Part shown: positions 1 to 7,667 of the stretch, in pieces
Numbering within the stretch: position 1 is the stretch's first letter
Layout of the letters: every line of letters begins with the position of its first letter
DNA from: Planomicrobium sp. YIM 101495
Lineage (GTDB): Bacteria > Bacillota > Bacilli > Bacillales_A > Planococcaceae
Assembly: GCF_009707665.1 (NCBI RefSeq)
Contig: NZ_WLZW01000001.1
Location: 1-64,000, forward strand
DNA length: 64,000 bases
Direction: 5' to 3'
Translations under genes and position numbers: made by a program
The notes under the pieces: generated by a model
What the model saw: only the letters and a program-made list of their open reading frames with translations
Databases searched by the model: none
What the model was told of the DNA's origin: nothing

Positions 1-54
1 GAAGCGTGGCGACACGTGCAGCTGACGAATACTAATCGATCGAGGACTTAACCA
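1..54 (+). rRNA. 23S rRNA, 3' end (partial)
   Basis: The first bases match the conserved end of Firmicute 23S rRNA, with the ACTAATCG and GAGGACTTAACCA segments. Most of the gene lies upstream of the window. The 5S gene and a tRNA array follow, as expected for a Bacillus-type rrn operon. The exact 3' terminus is placed by similarity. Confidence 0.93.
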
Positions 55-123
55 ACACGCTTCAATCAATCCATGTCCGCTTTATCCAGTTTTGAAAGAA
101 CAAACAAAAGTTTTAAAAAAGCC

Positions 124-151
124 TTGTATTCCCGCTGGGAATTGGTATAAT
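124..151 (+). promoter_or_regulatory. Promoter-like element in the 23S-5S spacer
   Basis: TTGTAT (124-129) and a perfect TATAAT (146-151) are separated by 16 bases, upstream of the 5S gene. This could be an internal promoter for 5S plus the tRNA array. It could equally be a chance match in an AT-rich processing spacer. Confidence 0.35.
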
Positions 152-176
152 AAAACTTGTCTTTCAAAATAGAATA

Positions 177-293
<117 letters not shown>

Positions 294-300
294 ATTACAT

Positions 301-376
301 GGAGGATTAGCTCAGCTGGGAGAGCATCTGCCTTACAAGCAGAGGGTCGGCGGTTCGATCCCGTCATCCTCCACCA
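301..376 (+). tRNA. tRNA-Val (TAC)
   Basis: Complete cloverleaf with acceptor GGAGGAT, anticodon loop CTTACAA and encoded CCA. It is the first tRNA after 5S, as in the B. subtilis trnB array. Confidence 0.97.
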
Positions 377-383
377 TTTTTGT

Positions 384-459
<76 letters not shown>

Positions 460-468
460 GTTTTTCAC

Positions 469-544
469 GAGCCATTAGCTCAGTTGGTAGAGCATCTGAC
501 TTTTAATCAGAGGGTCGCAGGTTCGAATCCTGCATGGCTCACCA
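469..544 (+). tRNA. tRNA-Lys (TTT)
   Basis: Cloverleaf with acceptor GAGCCAT/ATGGCTC, anticodon loop CTTTTAA and encoded CCA. Confidence 0.97.
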
Positions 545-569
545 TTTACAATTTCATTTAAATTGCCAC

Positions 570-654
570 GCGGGTGTGGCGGAACTGGCAGACGCACTAG
601 ACTTAGGATCTAGCGCCTTCGGGCGTGGGGGTTCGACTCCCTTCACCCGCACCA
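570..654 (+). tRNA. tRNA-Leu (TAG)
   Basis: Class II tRNA with a long variable arm (CGCCTTCGGGCG), anticodon TAG, acceptor GCGGGTG/CACCCGC and encoded CCA. Confidence 0.97.
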
Positions 655-655
655 A

Positions 656-730
656 GCGGAAGTAGTTCAGTGGTAGAACGCCACCTTGCCAAGGTGGAGG
701 TCGCGGGTTCGACCCCCGTCTTCCGCTCCA
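656..730 (+). tRNA. tRNA-Gly (GCC)
   Basis: Cloverleaf with anticodon loop TTGCCAA and acceptor GCGGAAG/CTTCCGC, one base after the preceding tRNA. CCA is encoded. Confidence 0.97.
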
Positions 731-753
731 ATTTTTAAACTTGCTAATGCCCC

Positions 754-842
754 GCCGGGGTGGCGGAACTGGCAGACGCACAGGACTTAAAATCCTGCGG
801 TAGGTGACTACCGTACCGGTTCGATTCCGGTCCTCGGCACCA
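754..842 (+). tRNA. tRNA-Leu (TAA)
   Basis: Class II tRNA with an extended variable arm, anticodon TAA and encoded CCA. Confidence 0.97.
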
Positions 843-878
843 ACTGATTTTTAGAAATCCGTCTACTAAACATCATAT

Positions 879-955
879 GCGCCCGTAGCTCAATTGGATA
901 GAGTACTTGACTACGAATCAAGCGGTTAGAGGTTCGAGTCCTCTCGGGCGCGCCA
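879..955 (+). tRNA. tRNA-Arg (ACG)
   Basis: Cloverleaf with anticodon loop CTACGAA and acceptor GCGCCCG/CGGGCGC; CCA encoded. By family knowledge it reads CGN codons after A-to-I editing. It would fit the CGC specifier proposed for the argS T-box at 28425-28657. Confidence 0.97.
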
Positions 956-978
956 TATTTTTTAATTAAATTCTCAGT

Positions 979-1055
979 CGGGAAGTAGCTCAGCTTGGTA
1001 GAGCACTTGGTTTGGGACCAAGGGGTCGCAGGTTCGAATCCTGTCTTCCCGACCA
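979..1055 (+). tRNA. tRNA-Pro (TGG)
   Basis: Cloverleaf with anticodon loop TTTGGGA, acceptor CGGGAAG/CTTCCCG and encoded CCA. Confidence 0.97.
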
Positions 1056-1061
1056 CTTTAT

Positions 1062-1137
1062 GGGGCCTTAGCTCAGCTGGGAGAGCGCCTGCCTTGCACG
1101 CAGGAGGTCAGCGGTTCGATCCCGCTAGGCTCCACCA
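1062..1137 (+). tRNA. tRNA-Ala (TGC)
   Basis: Cloverleaf with anticodon loop CTTGCAC and encoded CCA. The acceptor stem GGGGCCT/AGGCTCC contains a G-U pair. Confidence 0.97.
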
Positions 1138-1157
1138 ACTATTCATATAAAGATCCT

Positions 1158-1231
1158 GGCGGCGTAGCTCAGCTGGCTAGAGCGTACGGTTCATACCCGT
1201 AAGGTCGGGGGTTCGATCCCCTCTGCCGCCA
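1158..1231 (+). tRNA. tRNA-Met (CAT), elongator
   Basis: Cloverleaf with anticodon loop TTCATAC and acceptor GGCGGCG/TGCCGCC. No CCA is encoded after the discriminator A, unlike most of its neighbours. Elongator identity is inferred from position and similarity to the B. subtilis trnB Met gene. Confidence 0.95.
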
Positions 1232-1239
1232 CTTTATTA

Positions 1240-1316
1240 GGACCTTTAGCTCAGTTGGTTAGAGCAGACGGCTCATAACCGTCCGGTCGCAGGTTCGAGT
1301 CCTGCAAGGTCCACCA
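1240..1316 (+). tRNA. tRNA-Ile2 (CAT, probably lysidine-modified)
   Basis: CAT anticodon in the stem-loop ACGGCTCATAACCGT, resembling bacterial tRNA-Ile2 in which TilS converts C34 to lysidine to read AUA. Encoded CCA. Ile2 rather than Met is inferred from sequence likeness and trnB order. Confidence 0.9.
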
Positions 1317-1326
1317 ATATGATCAC

Positions 1327-1419
1327 GGAGGAATACCCAAGTTTGGCTGAAGGGATCGGTCTTGAAAACCGACAGGGGAGTCAAATCCCGCGGGGGTTCG
1401 AATCCCTCTTCCTCCTCCA
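1327..1419 (+). tRNA. tRNA-Ser (TGA)
   Basis: Class II tRNA with a long variable arm, anticodon loop CTTGAAA, acceptor GGAGGAA/TTCCTCC and encoded CCA. The 121-bp tandem duplication follows it. Confidence 0.97.
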
Positions 1420-1515
1420 TTTTATTCTTAACGGTGGACTCAATTTTACTTCAACTCAAGTGTCAGTCTCCGAGATACTAAGAGTATAGCAAGACAGATG
1501 ATTTAATAATATTAT

Positions 1516-1757
1516 CGCGGGGTAGAGCAACGAGCTGTACGAAGACGGCGAAGTAACATCGATGCAGGCGAAGCCGAAGCAGATGTCGATCTGCGATAGG
1601 CAATGAGTATCAGCAAGATAAATTAAATTCTATTGTCGCGGGGTAGAGCAACGAGCTGTACGAAGACAGCGAAGTAACATCGATGCAGGCGAAGCCGAAG
1701 CAGATGTCGATCTGCGATAGGCAATGAGTATCAGCAAGATAAATTAAATTCTATTGT
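1516..1757 (+). repeat. 121-bp tandem duplication carrying a 14-nt tRNA-fMet 5' fragment
   Basis: Two units of exactly 121 bp (1516-1636, 1637-1757) differ clearly at one base (GACGGCG versus GACAGCG). Each begins with CGCGGGGTAGAGCA, the first 14 bases of the tRNA-fMet at 1758, then diverges into a non-tRNA segment that contains the hairpin GCAGAT-GTCG-ATCTGC. A degraded match to the unit's tail precedes the array (about 1485-1515). No start codon, ribosome site or transposase is visible. It looks like repeated duplication that used the tRNA 5' end as a junction. Confidence 0.9.
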
Positions 1758-1833
<76 letters not shown>

Positions 1834-1836
1834 AAA

Positions 1837-1912
1837 GGTCCCGTGGTGTAGCGGTTAACATGCCTGCCTGTCACGCAGGAGATCGCCGGTTCGATCCCGG
1901 TCGGGACCGCCA
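1837..1912 (+). tRNA. tRNA-Asp (GTC)
   Basis: Cloverleaf with anticodon GTC, acceptor GGTCCCG/CGGGACC and discriminator G followed by CCA. Confidence 0.97.
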
Positions 1913-1931
1913 TTTTCATCTTACATACTAT

Positions 1932-2007
1932 GGGTCAGTAGCTCAGTTGGTAGAGCATTAGATTGAAGCTCTAAGTGTCGGCGGTTCGATTCCGTCCTGA
2001 CCCACCA
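1932..2007 (+). tRNA. tRNA-Phe (GAA)
   Basis: Cloverleaf with anticodon loop TTGAAGC, acceptor GGGTCAG/CTGACCC and encoded CCA. Confidence 0.97.
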
Positions 2008-2011
2008 TAGT

Positions 2012-2085
2012 GCGGGTGTAGTTTAGTGGTAAAACCTCAGCCTTCCAAGCTGATGATGAGGGTTCGATTCCCTTCACCCGCTCCA
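2012..2085 (+). tRNA. tRNA-Gly (TCC)
   Basis: Cloverleaf with anticodon loop CTTCCAA and encoded CCA. In the B. subtilis trnB array a tRNA-His lies between Phe and this Gly; here only four bases separate them. Confidence 0.97.
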
Positions 2086-2091
2086 AATGAT

Positions 2092-2168
<77 letters not shown>

Positions 2169-2169
2169 T

Positions 2170-2244
2170 TCCGAAGTAGCTCAGTGGTAGAGCACCGCAC
2201 TGTTAATGCGATGGTCGTAGGTTCGAGTCCTACCTTCGGAGCCA
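2170..2244 (+). tRNA. tRNA-Asn (GTT)
   Basis: Cloverleaf with anticodon loop CTGTTAA, acceptor TCCGAAG/CTTCGGA and encoded CCA. Confidence 0.97.
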
Positions 2245-2248
2245 TTCT

Positions 2249-2341
2249 GGGGAAGTACTCAAGAGGCTGAAGAGGCGCCCCTGCTAAGGGTGTAGGTCGG
2301 TTTATTCCGGCGCGAGGGTTCAAATCCCTCCTTCTCCGCCA
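2249..2341 (+). tRNA. tRNA-Ser (GCT)
   Basis: Class II tRNA with a long variable arm, anticodon loop CTGCTAA and acceptor GGGGAAG/CTTCTCC with one G-U pair. CCA is encoded. Confidence 0.96.
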
Positions 2342-2346
2342 GAATT

Positions 2347-2418
2347 GGCCCCTTGGTCAAGCGGTTAAGACACCGCCCTTTCACGGCGGTAACACGGGTT
2401 CGAATCCCGTAGGGGTCA
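2347..2418 (+). tRNA. tRNA-Glu (TTC)
   Basis: Cloverleaf with anticodon loop CTTTCAC and acceptor GGCCCCT/AGGGGTC. No CCA is encoded after the discriminator A. It is the last tRNA of the array. Confidence 0.95.
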
Positions 2419-2423
2419 TACTA

Positions 2424-2462
2424 GAGCGTCTCACATTTCAATATGTGAGACGTTCTTTTTTT
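2424..2462 (+). terminator. Terminator of the rrn-tRNA operon
   Basis: GCGTCTCACAT (2426-2436) pairs with ATGTGAGACGT (2443-2453), followed by a run of T. Confidence 0.92.
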
Positions 2463-2484
2463 ATGTTATAAAGGCGGGTCTACT

Positions 2485-2582
2485 TCTAACCGGTGTTCAT
2501 CCAGTGATAACTGGCGTTCGTCGACAAATATCTTGCATTAATCAGGAGATAACTTGCATTCACCACCCGATAACTTGGATTC
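2485..2582 (+). repeat. Five degenerate units with an exact 21-bp period
   Basis: Cores resembling GATAACTTGCATTC start at 2485, 2506, 2527, 2548 and 2569, each 21 bp apart. The intervening seven bases vary. A reverse-orientation relative occurs at 17811-17873. The rest of the stretch between the tRNA terminator and menF (2583-2889) shows no other feature I can support. Confidence 0.75.
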
Positions 2583-2889
2583 CCTTAATTCTGATCTTTC
2601 ACAAGCACCGCATGCACGTAAAGATCTCGCAGCACTACCCACCAAATAACCAATCTCGCTTCAACGCTCGCTAAACATCTGCAGAAGCTCATTTCAACCA
2701 AACGCCGCATCTCGCAGCAACACAGCTAGACGGCTGTCCAACTAAGTGATGAGTGATAATTCTGAAAGCACTCTCCAAATACAAAAAATGTGCTGAATGC
2801 CATATAAAAGAGTATGATAGAAGGTAGAGACTTTTAGCTGGATCCAAATGGAAAGATTCCAGCTTCATTGGAAAACGGAGGGTATTTTG

Positions 2890-4281
2890 ATGAATTCTTA
2901 TTTGCATTCATCTGCTGATACAAGCGCGGCTATGCGCTACATCGCTTATCAATTTATTACTGAAACGATAGAAGTGGAAGGGGTTACATCACTCGCATTT
3001 TTTGAAGCAGGGGCAGCCTCTTATGGAGGACAACGGATGTTCTGGCAAAATCCTGAGAGAGACTTTTCATTGATTGGGATCGGGCATGCACATGTATTAA
3101 AAACATCGAATCTTCACGGCCGGTTCGAAGATGTTCAAACGGAGTGGAAGGCGATGTGCAGCCGGTTGCCGGAGAAAGAATTACTGGTAAGACCGAGTTT
3201 GTTCGGAGGATTCTCGTTTGACCCGCTGAATCAGAAGAAATCGGAGTGGGTTAGTTTCCCGGAAACGTATTTTGTATTGCCTGTGTTTCAGTTACAGGAG
3301 AAAGACGGGAAGACGTTCATCAGCATTCACCAGTTCACTAAAGAGTTGGACGGGGAGCACGCATTGCCAGATCTACGCAAGAAGCGGGATGAGCTAATTC
3401 AAAGTGCGAAACGACTTAATGGGAAAGTGCACAGTAAACAAGTGGTAGAAAACCATCAAGAGTTGCACAAGGATGTTTATATGGAGTCGATTGATCAAGT
3501 AACGGCTTCCATCAAGGCAGGACAGGCGGCAAAGGTCGTCATTGCCCGTTGTATGGAACTCGCATTCAAAGAGCAAGTGACGGCTGCTGCGGCGCTTTCA
3601 CAAGTATCGATTGAGCAGACGAGCAGTTACTTGTTCGGAATCGAGGCAGAGGAGCAGTTTTTCTTCGGTGCGACGCCTGAACGGCTTGTTAAAGTAGAGA
3701 ACGGCATAGCGCTGTCGACGTGTCTCGCGGGTTCAACTAGACGCGGGAAAGACGAGAAAGAGGATTTGGCACTTGGTGCTGAGTTATTGCTGGACCGGAA
3801 AAATCGTTCGGAGCACCAATATGTCGTCGATATGATCGATCATGTGTTCCAGAAATTCTGTGAGGGTGTAACCATCCCCAAAAAGCCCGAGTTGATGAAA
3901 ATCCGTGATATCCAGCATCTCCATACGCCGGTAAGAGGTTCTTTGAAGGATGGTGCGGGATTAATGGATCTCGTCAAGTCGCTGCATCCGACACCGGCAC
4001 TGGGGGGGGAGCCAAAGCAGCAGGCACTTAGCTTGATCCGGCAATACGAAACGATGAATAGAGGATTCTATGCAGCACCTGTCGGCTGGATGGATTCACG
4101 CGGAGACGGGGAATTCGCAGTTGCGATCCGTTCCGCTCTCCTCGATGGCAAGCGGGCATTCCTGTACGCCGGAGGAGGCATTGTGGCGAATTCGACGCCA
4201 CAATCAGAATATGCTGAGACATGGGTGAAATTCCGGCCGATGCTCCGTGCGTTGGGGGGACAAATGCGTGACGAATCGTAA
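2890..4281 (+). CDS. menF: Isochorismate synthase MenF
   Basis: Converts chorismate to isochorismate, the first committed step of menaquinone synthesis, in the cytoplasm. The 463-residue protein is a chorismate-binding enzyme: the C-terminal half carries the HPTPALGG motif (about residue 365) and the GGGIV segment near the end. I chose ATG 2890 because GGAGGG lies just upstream; an in-frame ATG at 2848 has no clear ribosome site. It starts a menFDHBEC cluster and overlaps menD by 14 bp. EntC/DhbC-type synthases are close relatives, but the neighbours make MenF the clear choice. Confidence 0.96.
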   Translation: MNSYLHSSADTSAAMRYIAYQFITETIEVEGVTSLAFFEAGAASYGGQRMFWQNPERDFSLIGIGHAHVLKTSNLHGRFEDVQTEWKAMCSRLPEKELLVRPSLFGGFSFDPLNQKKSEWVSFPETYFVLPVFQLQEKDGKTFISIHQFTKELDGEHALPDLRKKRDELIQSAKRLNGKVHSKQVVENHQELHKDVYMESIDQVTASIKAGQAAKVVIARCMELAFKEQVTAAAALSQVSIEQTSSYLFGIEAEEQFFFGATPERLVKVENGIALSTCLAGSTRRGKDEKEDLALGAELLLDRKNRSEHQYVVDMIDHVFQKFCEGVTIPKKPELMKIRDIQHLHTPVRGSLKDGAGLMDLVKSLHPTPALGGEPKQQALSLIRQYETMNRGFYAAPVGWMDSRGDGEFAVAIRSALLDGKRAFLYAGGGIVANSTPQSEYAETWVKFRPMLRALGGQMRDES

Positions 4282-5974
4282 AGCATTAACAGAATATGTA
4301 TCAGCATTCACCCACACTCTTGTAGAGCAAGGTGTCGTGAATGTCGTAATCAGCCCGGGTTCACGCTCGACGCCACTTGCTTATGCGTGCATGAAGCAAG
4401 AAGGCATGAACATCTACCGGCAAATAGATGAGCGTTCTGCGGCATTCTTCGCGCTTGGTATGGCAAAAACATCGGGGCAGCCGGTCATGCTGCTCTGTAC
4501 ATCAGGGACGGCGGCAGCTAACTATTTCCCTGCCATCGTTGAGGCGTATTACGCACGTGTGCCATTGCTCGTCGTGACAGCTGACCGACCGCATGAGCTG
4601 CGCGAAGTCGGTGCACCGCAAGCGATCAACCAAGTAAATCTTTTCGGCTCTCATGTAAAATGGGCTTCCGACTTGCCGATGCCTGAGCAGGACAATAAAT
4701 TGGCATTCGTGACACGCCACTTGCACCGAGCCGTGACAACTGCACGGACGGCTCCGAAAGGTCCGGTCCATTTGAACGTGCCGTTCCGCGAGCCACTGCA
4801 GATCGATTTCGATCAAGCATTCGAGAGTCCAGGTGAAATCCGCCATTTCACGAACCAGTCCGCACTGCCGGTGGAAGCAGAACGCTTCCTTCTTGGACAG
4901 TTCAAAGAAGAGAGAGGGATTCTCGTACTGGGGGAGATGACCGAGGGAGTTCCGGACACATTTTGGCAGTTCATCCGAGCACTTGATTGGCCGGTCCTCA
5001 TCGATCCGCTATCGAATGTCCGAGCGAATATTGATCCGGCATGTCGCCATCTTTTAATCGATGCGTACGATGCGATTCTTAAAGTCGATGAGGCGAAAGC
5101 GCGTCTCATGCCGAATGTTGTTATCCGAGTCGGTCCACAACCAGTTTCAAAACCGTTGTCGCTGTATTTGACGTCACTCGAACCGGCCGTCTATGCGGTT
5201 TTCGATGACAGCCCTATGCTGCGGGATGCGCAGTCAATCGTCACACACCATATCCAGGCGCCGTCTTCTGCTTTGTGGCAGCTTCCGGTTGCCGAGCGTG
5301 CGCAAAGTGCGTACACGGCAGCTTGGGGCGGAGCTAACGCTTTGTACTGGCAGATTGTCGAGCGGCATTGTGAAAATGAGATGGATGAAGGGGTCTTTAC
5401 GAAGATCCTTTTCGATCACTTGGATGGCGTACATCTGGTAGCAGGCAGCAGTATGCCGATTCGGGATGTCGACACTTTTTTCCAAGCGACGGAACGCGAC
5501 GTGCAGATTTTTGCGAACCGCGGTGCGAATGGCATCGACGGCGTCGTTTCCACAGCATTTGGAACACAGGCAGCTGCAGATCGTCCGACGTATTTATTAA
5601 TCGGCGACTTGTCGTTCATCCATGATCTGAATGGACTGCTCGCTTCGAAAATGCAGGATGCGGATGTGACGGTAGTGGTGATGAACAATGACGGCGGCGG
5701 GATCTTCTCGTACTTGCCGCAATCACAGGAAGAACGTTATTACGAAGAACTCTTCGGTACGCCGACTGGATTGACGTTCGACAACGCTGCGAAAATGTAC
5801 GATGCTGAATATGCAGCGGTCAAAACGAAAGATGAGCTACGCAGAGCACTTGCGACTGAAAAGCAGAAGAAAGTCAAAATCATCGAAGTGTTCACGGACC
5901 GTAAAACGAACGTAGACATGCACCGGAAGCTTTGGACGACATTCCACGAGGAGCTTGTTGCATCATGGAAATGA
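4268..5974 (+). CDS. menD: SEPHCHC synthase MenD
   Basis: Thiamine-diphosphate enzyme that adds the succinyl semialdehyde unit from 2-oxoglutarate to isochorismate. Visible hallmarks are SPGSRSTPLA near residue 28, typical of MenD, and the ThDP/Mg segment GDLSFIHD...NNDGGGIFSYLP around residues 445-475. The GTG at 4268 is preferred because GGGGGA precedes it at seven bases and it gives the usual MTNxxxLTxYV-like N-terminus; an earlier GTG exists at 4247. At 568 residues it has normal family length. It overlaps both menF and menH. Confidence 0.96.
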   Translation: MTNRKALTEYVSAFTHTLVEQGVVNVVISPGSRSTPLAYACMKQEGMNIYRQIDERSAAFFALGMAKTSGQPVMLLCTSGTAAANYFPAIVEAYYARVPLLVVTADRPHELREVGAPQAINQVNLFGSHVKWASDLPMPEQDNKLAFVTRHLHRAVTTARTAPKGPVHLNVPFREPLQIDFDQAFESPGEIRHFTNQSALPVEAERFLLGQFKEERGILVLGEMTEGVPDTFWQFIRALDWPVLIDPLSNVRANIDPACRHLLIDAYDAILKVDEAKARLMPNVVIRVGPQPVSKPLSLYLTSLEPAVYAVFDDSPMLRDAQSIVTHHIQAPSSALWQLPVAERAQSAYTAAWGGANALYWQIVERHCENEMDEGVFTKILFDHLDGVHLVAGSSMPIRDVDTFFQATERDVQIFANRGANGIDGVVSTAFGTQAAADRPTYLLIGDLSFIHDLNGLLASKMQDADVTVVVMNNDGGGIFSYLPQSQEERYYEELFGTPTGLTFDNAAKMYDAEYAAVKTKDELRRALATEKQKKVKIIEVFTDRKTNVDMHRKLWTTFHEELVASWK

Positions 5975-6777
5975 CGGTGCGCGGTGTCACTTACCAAGTC
6001 GAGCAGTTCCGTGAAGCAAAAGAGCAAGCGATCGTACTGCTCCACGGCTTCACGGGAAGTACGAAGACGTGGCACGAACTTGCCGGACAGCTGAAGGATA
6101 AACGAGTTGTACTCATCGATCTTCTTGGACACGGTGCAACAGCGATACCAGCAGACACAAGTCGATACGGAATGGAGCAGCAAGTGGAGGATTTACATGA
6201 GCTGTTCGGTGAGCTCGGCCTTGAGTCGTTCGTTCTTCTCGGTTATTCCATGGGCGGCCGGGTCGCACTCGCTTATGCGGATGCTTATCCCGGGAAGCTC
6301 AAGGCACTCATTCTGGAAAGTGCTTCACCTGGCTTGGAAACAGCCGAGGAGCAGCTGGAAAGAAGACAACGTGACAGCGCGTTAGCTCAGAAAATCGTGC
6401 AGAACGGCATGGAATCCTTCGTCAACAACTGGGAAGCAATTCCATTGTTTGCGTCGCAGAAATCGTTGCCGGCAGTTGTGCGTGAACGGGTCAGAAGTGA
6501 ACGGTTGGCGCAGTCGCCTGAAGGACTTGCCGGTAGTTTGAACGGCATGGGTACGGGGGCGCAGCAATCCTACTGGGAACGGCTCGAGGTACTTGAGGTG
6601 CCAGTCCTGCTTTTGACAGGCTGTCTTGATGAAAAATTCATTGCGATCGGACGCCGTATGGCGGAGCGGATTAAGCGTGCTCAGCACGTAACTTTACACG
6701 CAGGCCATGCAATTCATGTGGAAAAACCTATAGAGTTTGCTACAATAATAAAGAAGTATATTAGCTCATTAGAATGA
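5965..6777 (+). CDS. menH: SHCHC synthase MenH (alpha/beta hydrolase fold)
   Basis: Eliminates pyruvate from SEPHCHC to give SHCHC. This 270-residue alpha/beta-hydrolase has the oxyanion segment LLHGFTGS, nucleophile elbow GYSMGG with Ser95, an Asp in TGCLDEKF and the catalytic His in [14 protein letters not shown] 5965 overlaps the menD end (ATGGAAATGA), so translation is probably coupled. Position between menD and menB separates it from generic hydrolases. Confidence 0.94.
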   Translation: MEMTVRGVTYQVEQFREAKEQAIVLLHGFTGSTKTWHELAGQLKDKRVVLIDLLGHGATAIPADTSRYGMEQQVEDLHELFGELGLESFVLLGYSMGGRVALAYADAYPGKLKALILESASPGLETAEEQLERRQRDSALAQKIVQNGMESFVNNWEAIPLFASQKSLPAVVRERVRSERLAQSPEGLAGSLNGMGTGAQQSYWERLEVLEVPVLLLTGCLDEKFIAIGRRMAERIKRAQHVTLHAGHAIHVEKPIEFATIIKKYISSLE

Positions 6778-6791
6778 AGGAGGAAGAAATC

Positions 6792-7610
6792 ATGACACGT
6801 GAATGGATTTCAGAACGTACATATGAAGATATCAAGTATGAAATTTACAATGGGATTGCGAAAATCACGATCAACCGTCCGGAAGTGCGCAACGCATTCC
6901 GCCCGAAAACGGTGCACGAACTGATCGATGCATTCTCACGCGCGCGCGACAACGCAGACGTCGGCGTCATCGTTTTGACTGGTGAAGGGGAGAAAGCATT
7001 CTGCTCAGGTGGCGACCAAAGCGTCCGTGGGCACGGTGGTTACGTTGGAGAAGATGAAATTCCCCGCTTGAACGTCCTGGACTTGCAGCGCTTGATCCGC
7101 GTAATTCCAAAGCCAGTTGTGGCAATGGTTGCTGGTTTCGCAATCGGCGGCGGACACGTTCTGCACGTTGTATGTGACTTGACGATCGCAGCGGATAACG
7201 CACGCTTCGGCCAAACAGGGCCACGCGTCGGTTCATTTGACGCAGGTTACGGTTCAGGCTACTTGGCACGCATCATCGGCCATAAGAAAGCACGTGAAAT
7301 CTGGTACCTATGCCGTCAGTACGACGCACAGGAAGCGCTTGATATGGGTCTAGTCAACACAGTTGTCCCTTACGAGCAGCTTGAGGATGAGACAGTGAAA
7401 TGGTGTGAAGAAATGCTCGCGATGAGCCCGACTGCACTTCGTTTCGTGAAAGCAGCGATGAACGCTGATACGGACGGACTTGCAGGACTTCAGCAAATGG
7501 CTGGCGATGCAACACTTCTTTATTACACAACAGACGAGGCGAAAGAAGGCCGCGACGCGTTCAAAGAAAAGCGCAAACCGGACTTCGGTCAATTCCCACG
7601 TTTCCCATAA
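6792..7610 (+). CDS. menB: 1,4-dihydroxy-2-naphthoyl-CoA synthase MenB
   Basis: Crotonase-family enzyme that cyclises o-succinylbenzoyl-CoA to DHNA-CoA. It shows the MenB N-terminus ([24 protein letters not shown]), the CSGGDQ loop and the [15 protein letters not shown] core. ATG 6792 follows an AAGGAGG site at ideal distance, giving 272 residues as in B. subtilis. A hairpin with a T-run follows and may reduce readthrough into menE. Confidence 0.97.
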   Translation: MTREWISERTYEDIKYEIYNGIAKITINRPEVRNAFRPKTVHELIDAFSRARDNADVGVIVLTGEGEKAFCSGGDQSVRGHGGYVGEDEIPRLNVLDLQRLIRVIPKPVVAMVAGFAIGGGHVLHVVCDLTIAADNARFGQTGPRVGSFDAGYGSGYLARIIGHKKAREIWYLCRQYDAQEALDMGLVNTVVPYEQLEDETVKWCEEMLAMSPTALRFVKAAMNADTDGLAGLQQMAGDATLLYYTTDEAKEGRDAFKEKRKPDFGQFPRFP

Positions 7611-7619
7611 TGACTAACA

Positions 7620-7647
7620 AAAGCTGCCCATCTTGGGTGGCTTTTTT
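7620..7647 (+). terminator. Terminator or attenuator between menB and menE
   Basis: AAGCTGCCC (7621-7629) pairs with GGGTGGCTT (7635-7643), with G-U pairs, followed by T residues. It lies inside the men cluster, so partial termination is a reasonable reading. Confidence 0.75.
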
Positions 7648-7667
7648 GCAAAGAAAGGATTTTGTTT

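Noticed and set aside
1440-1757. Possible integrative element at the tRNA genes
   Set aside because: No integrase, transposase or matching 3' tRNA repeat; only the 5' 14 nt of tRNA-fMet is duplicated, unlike an att site.
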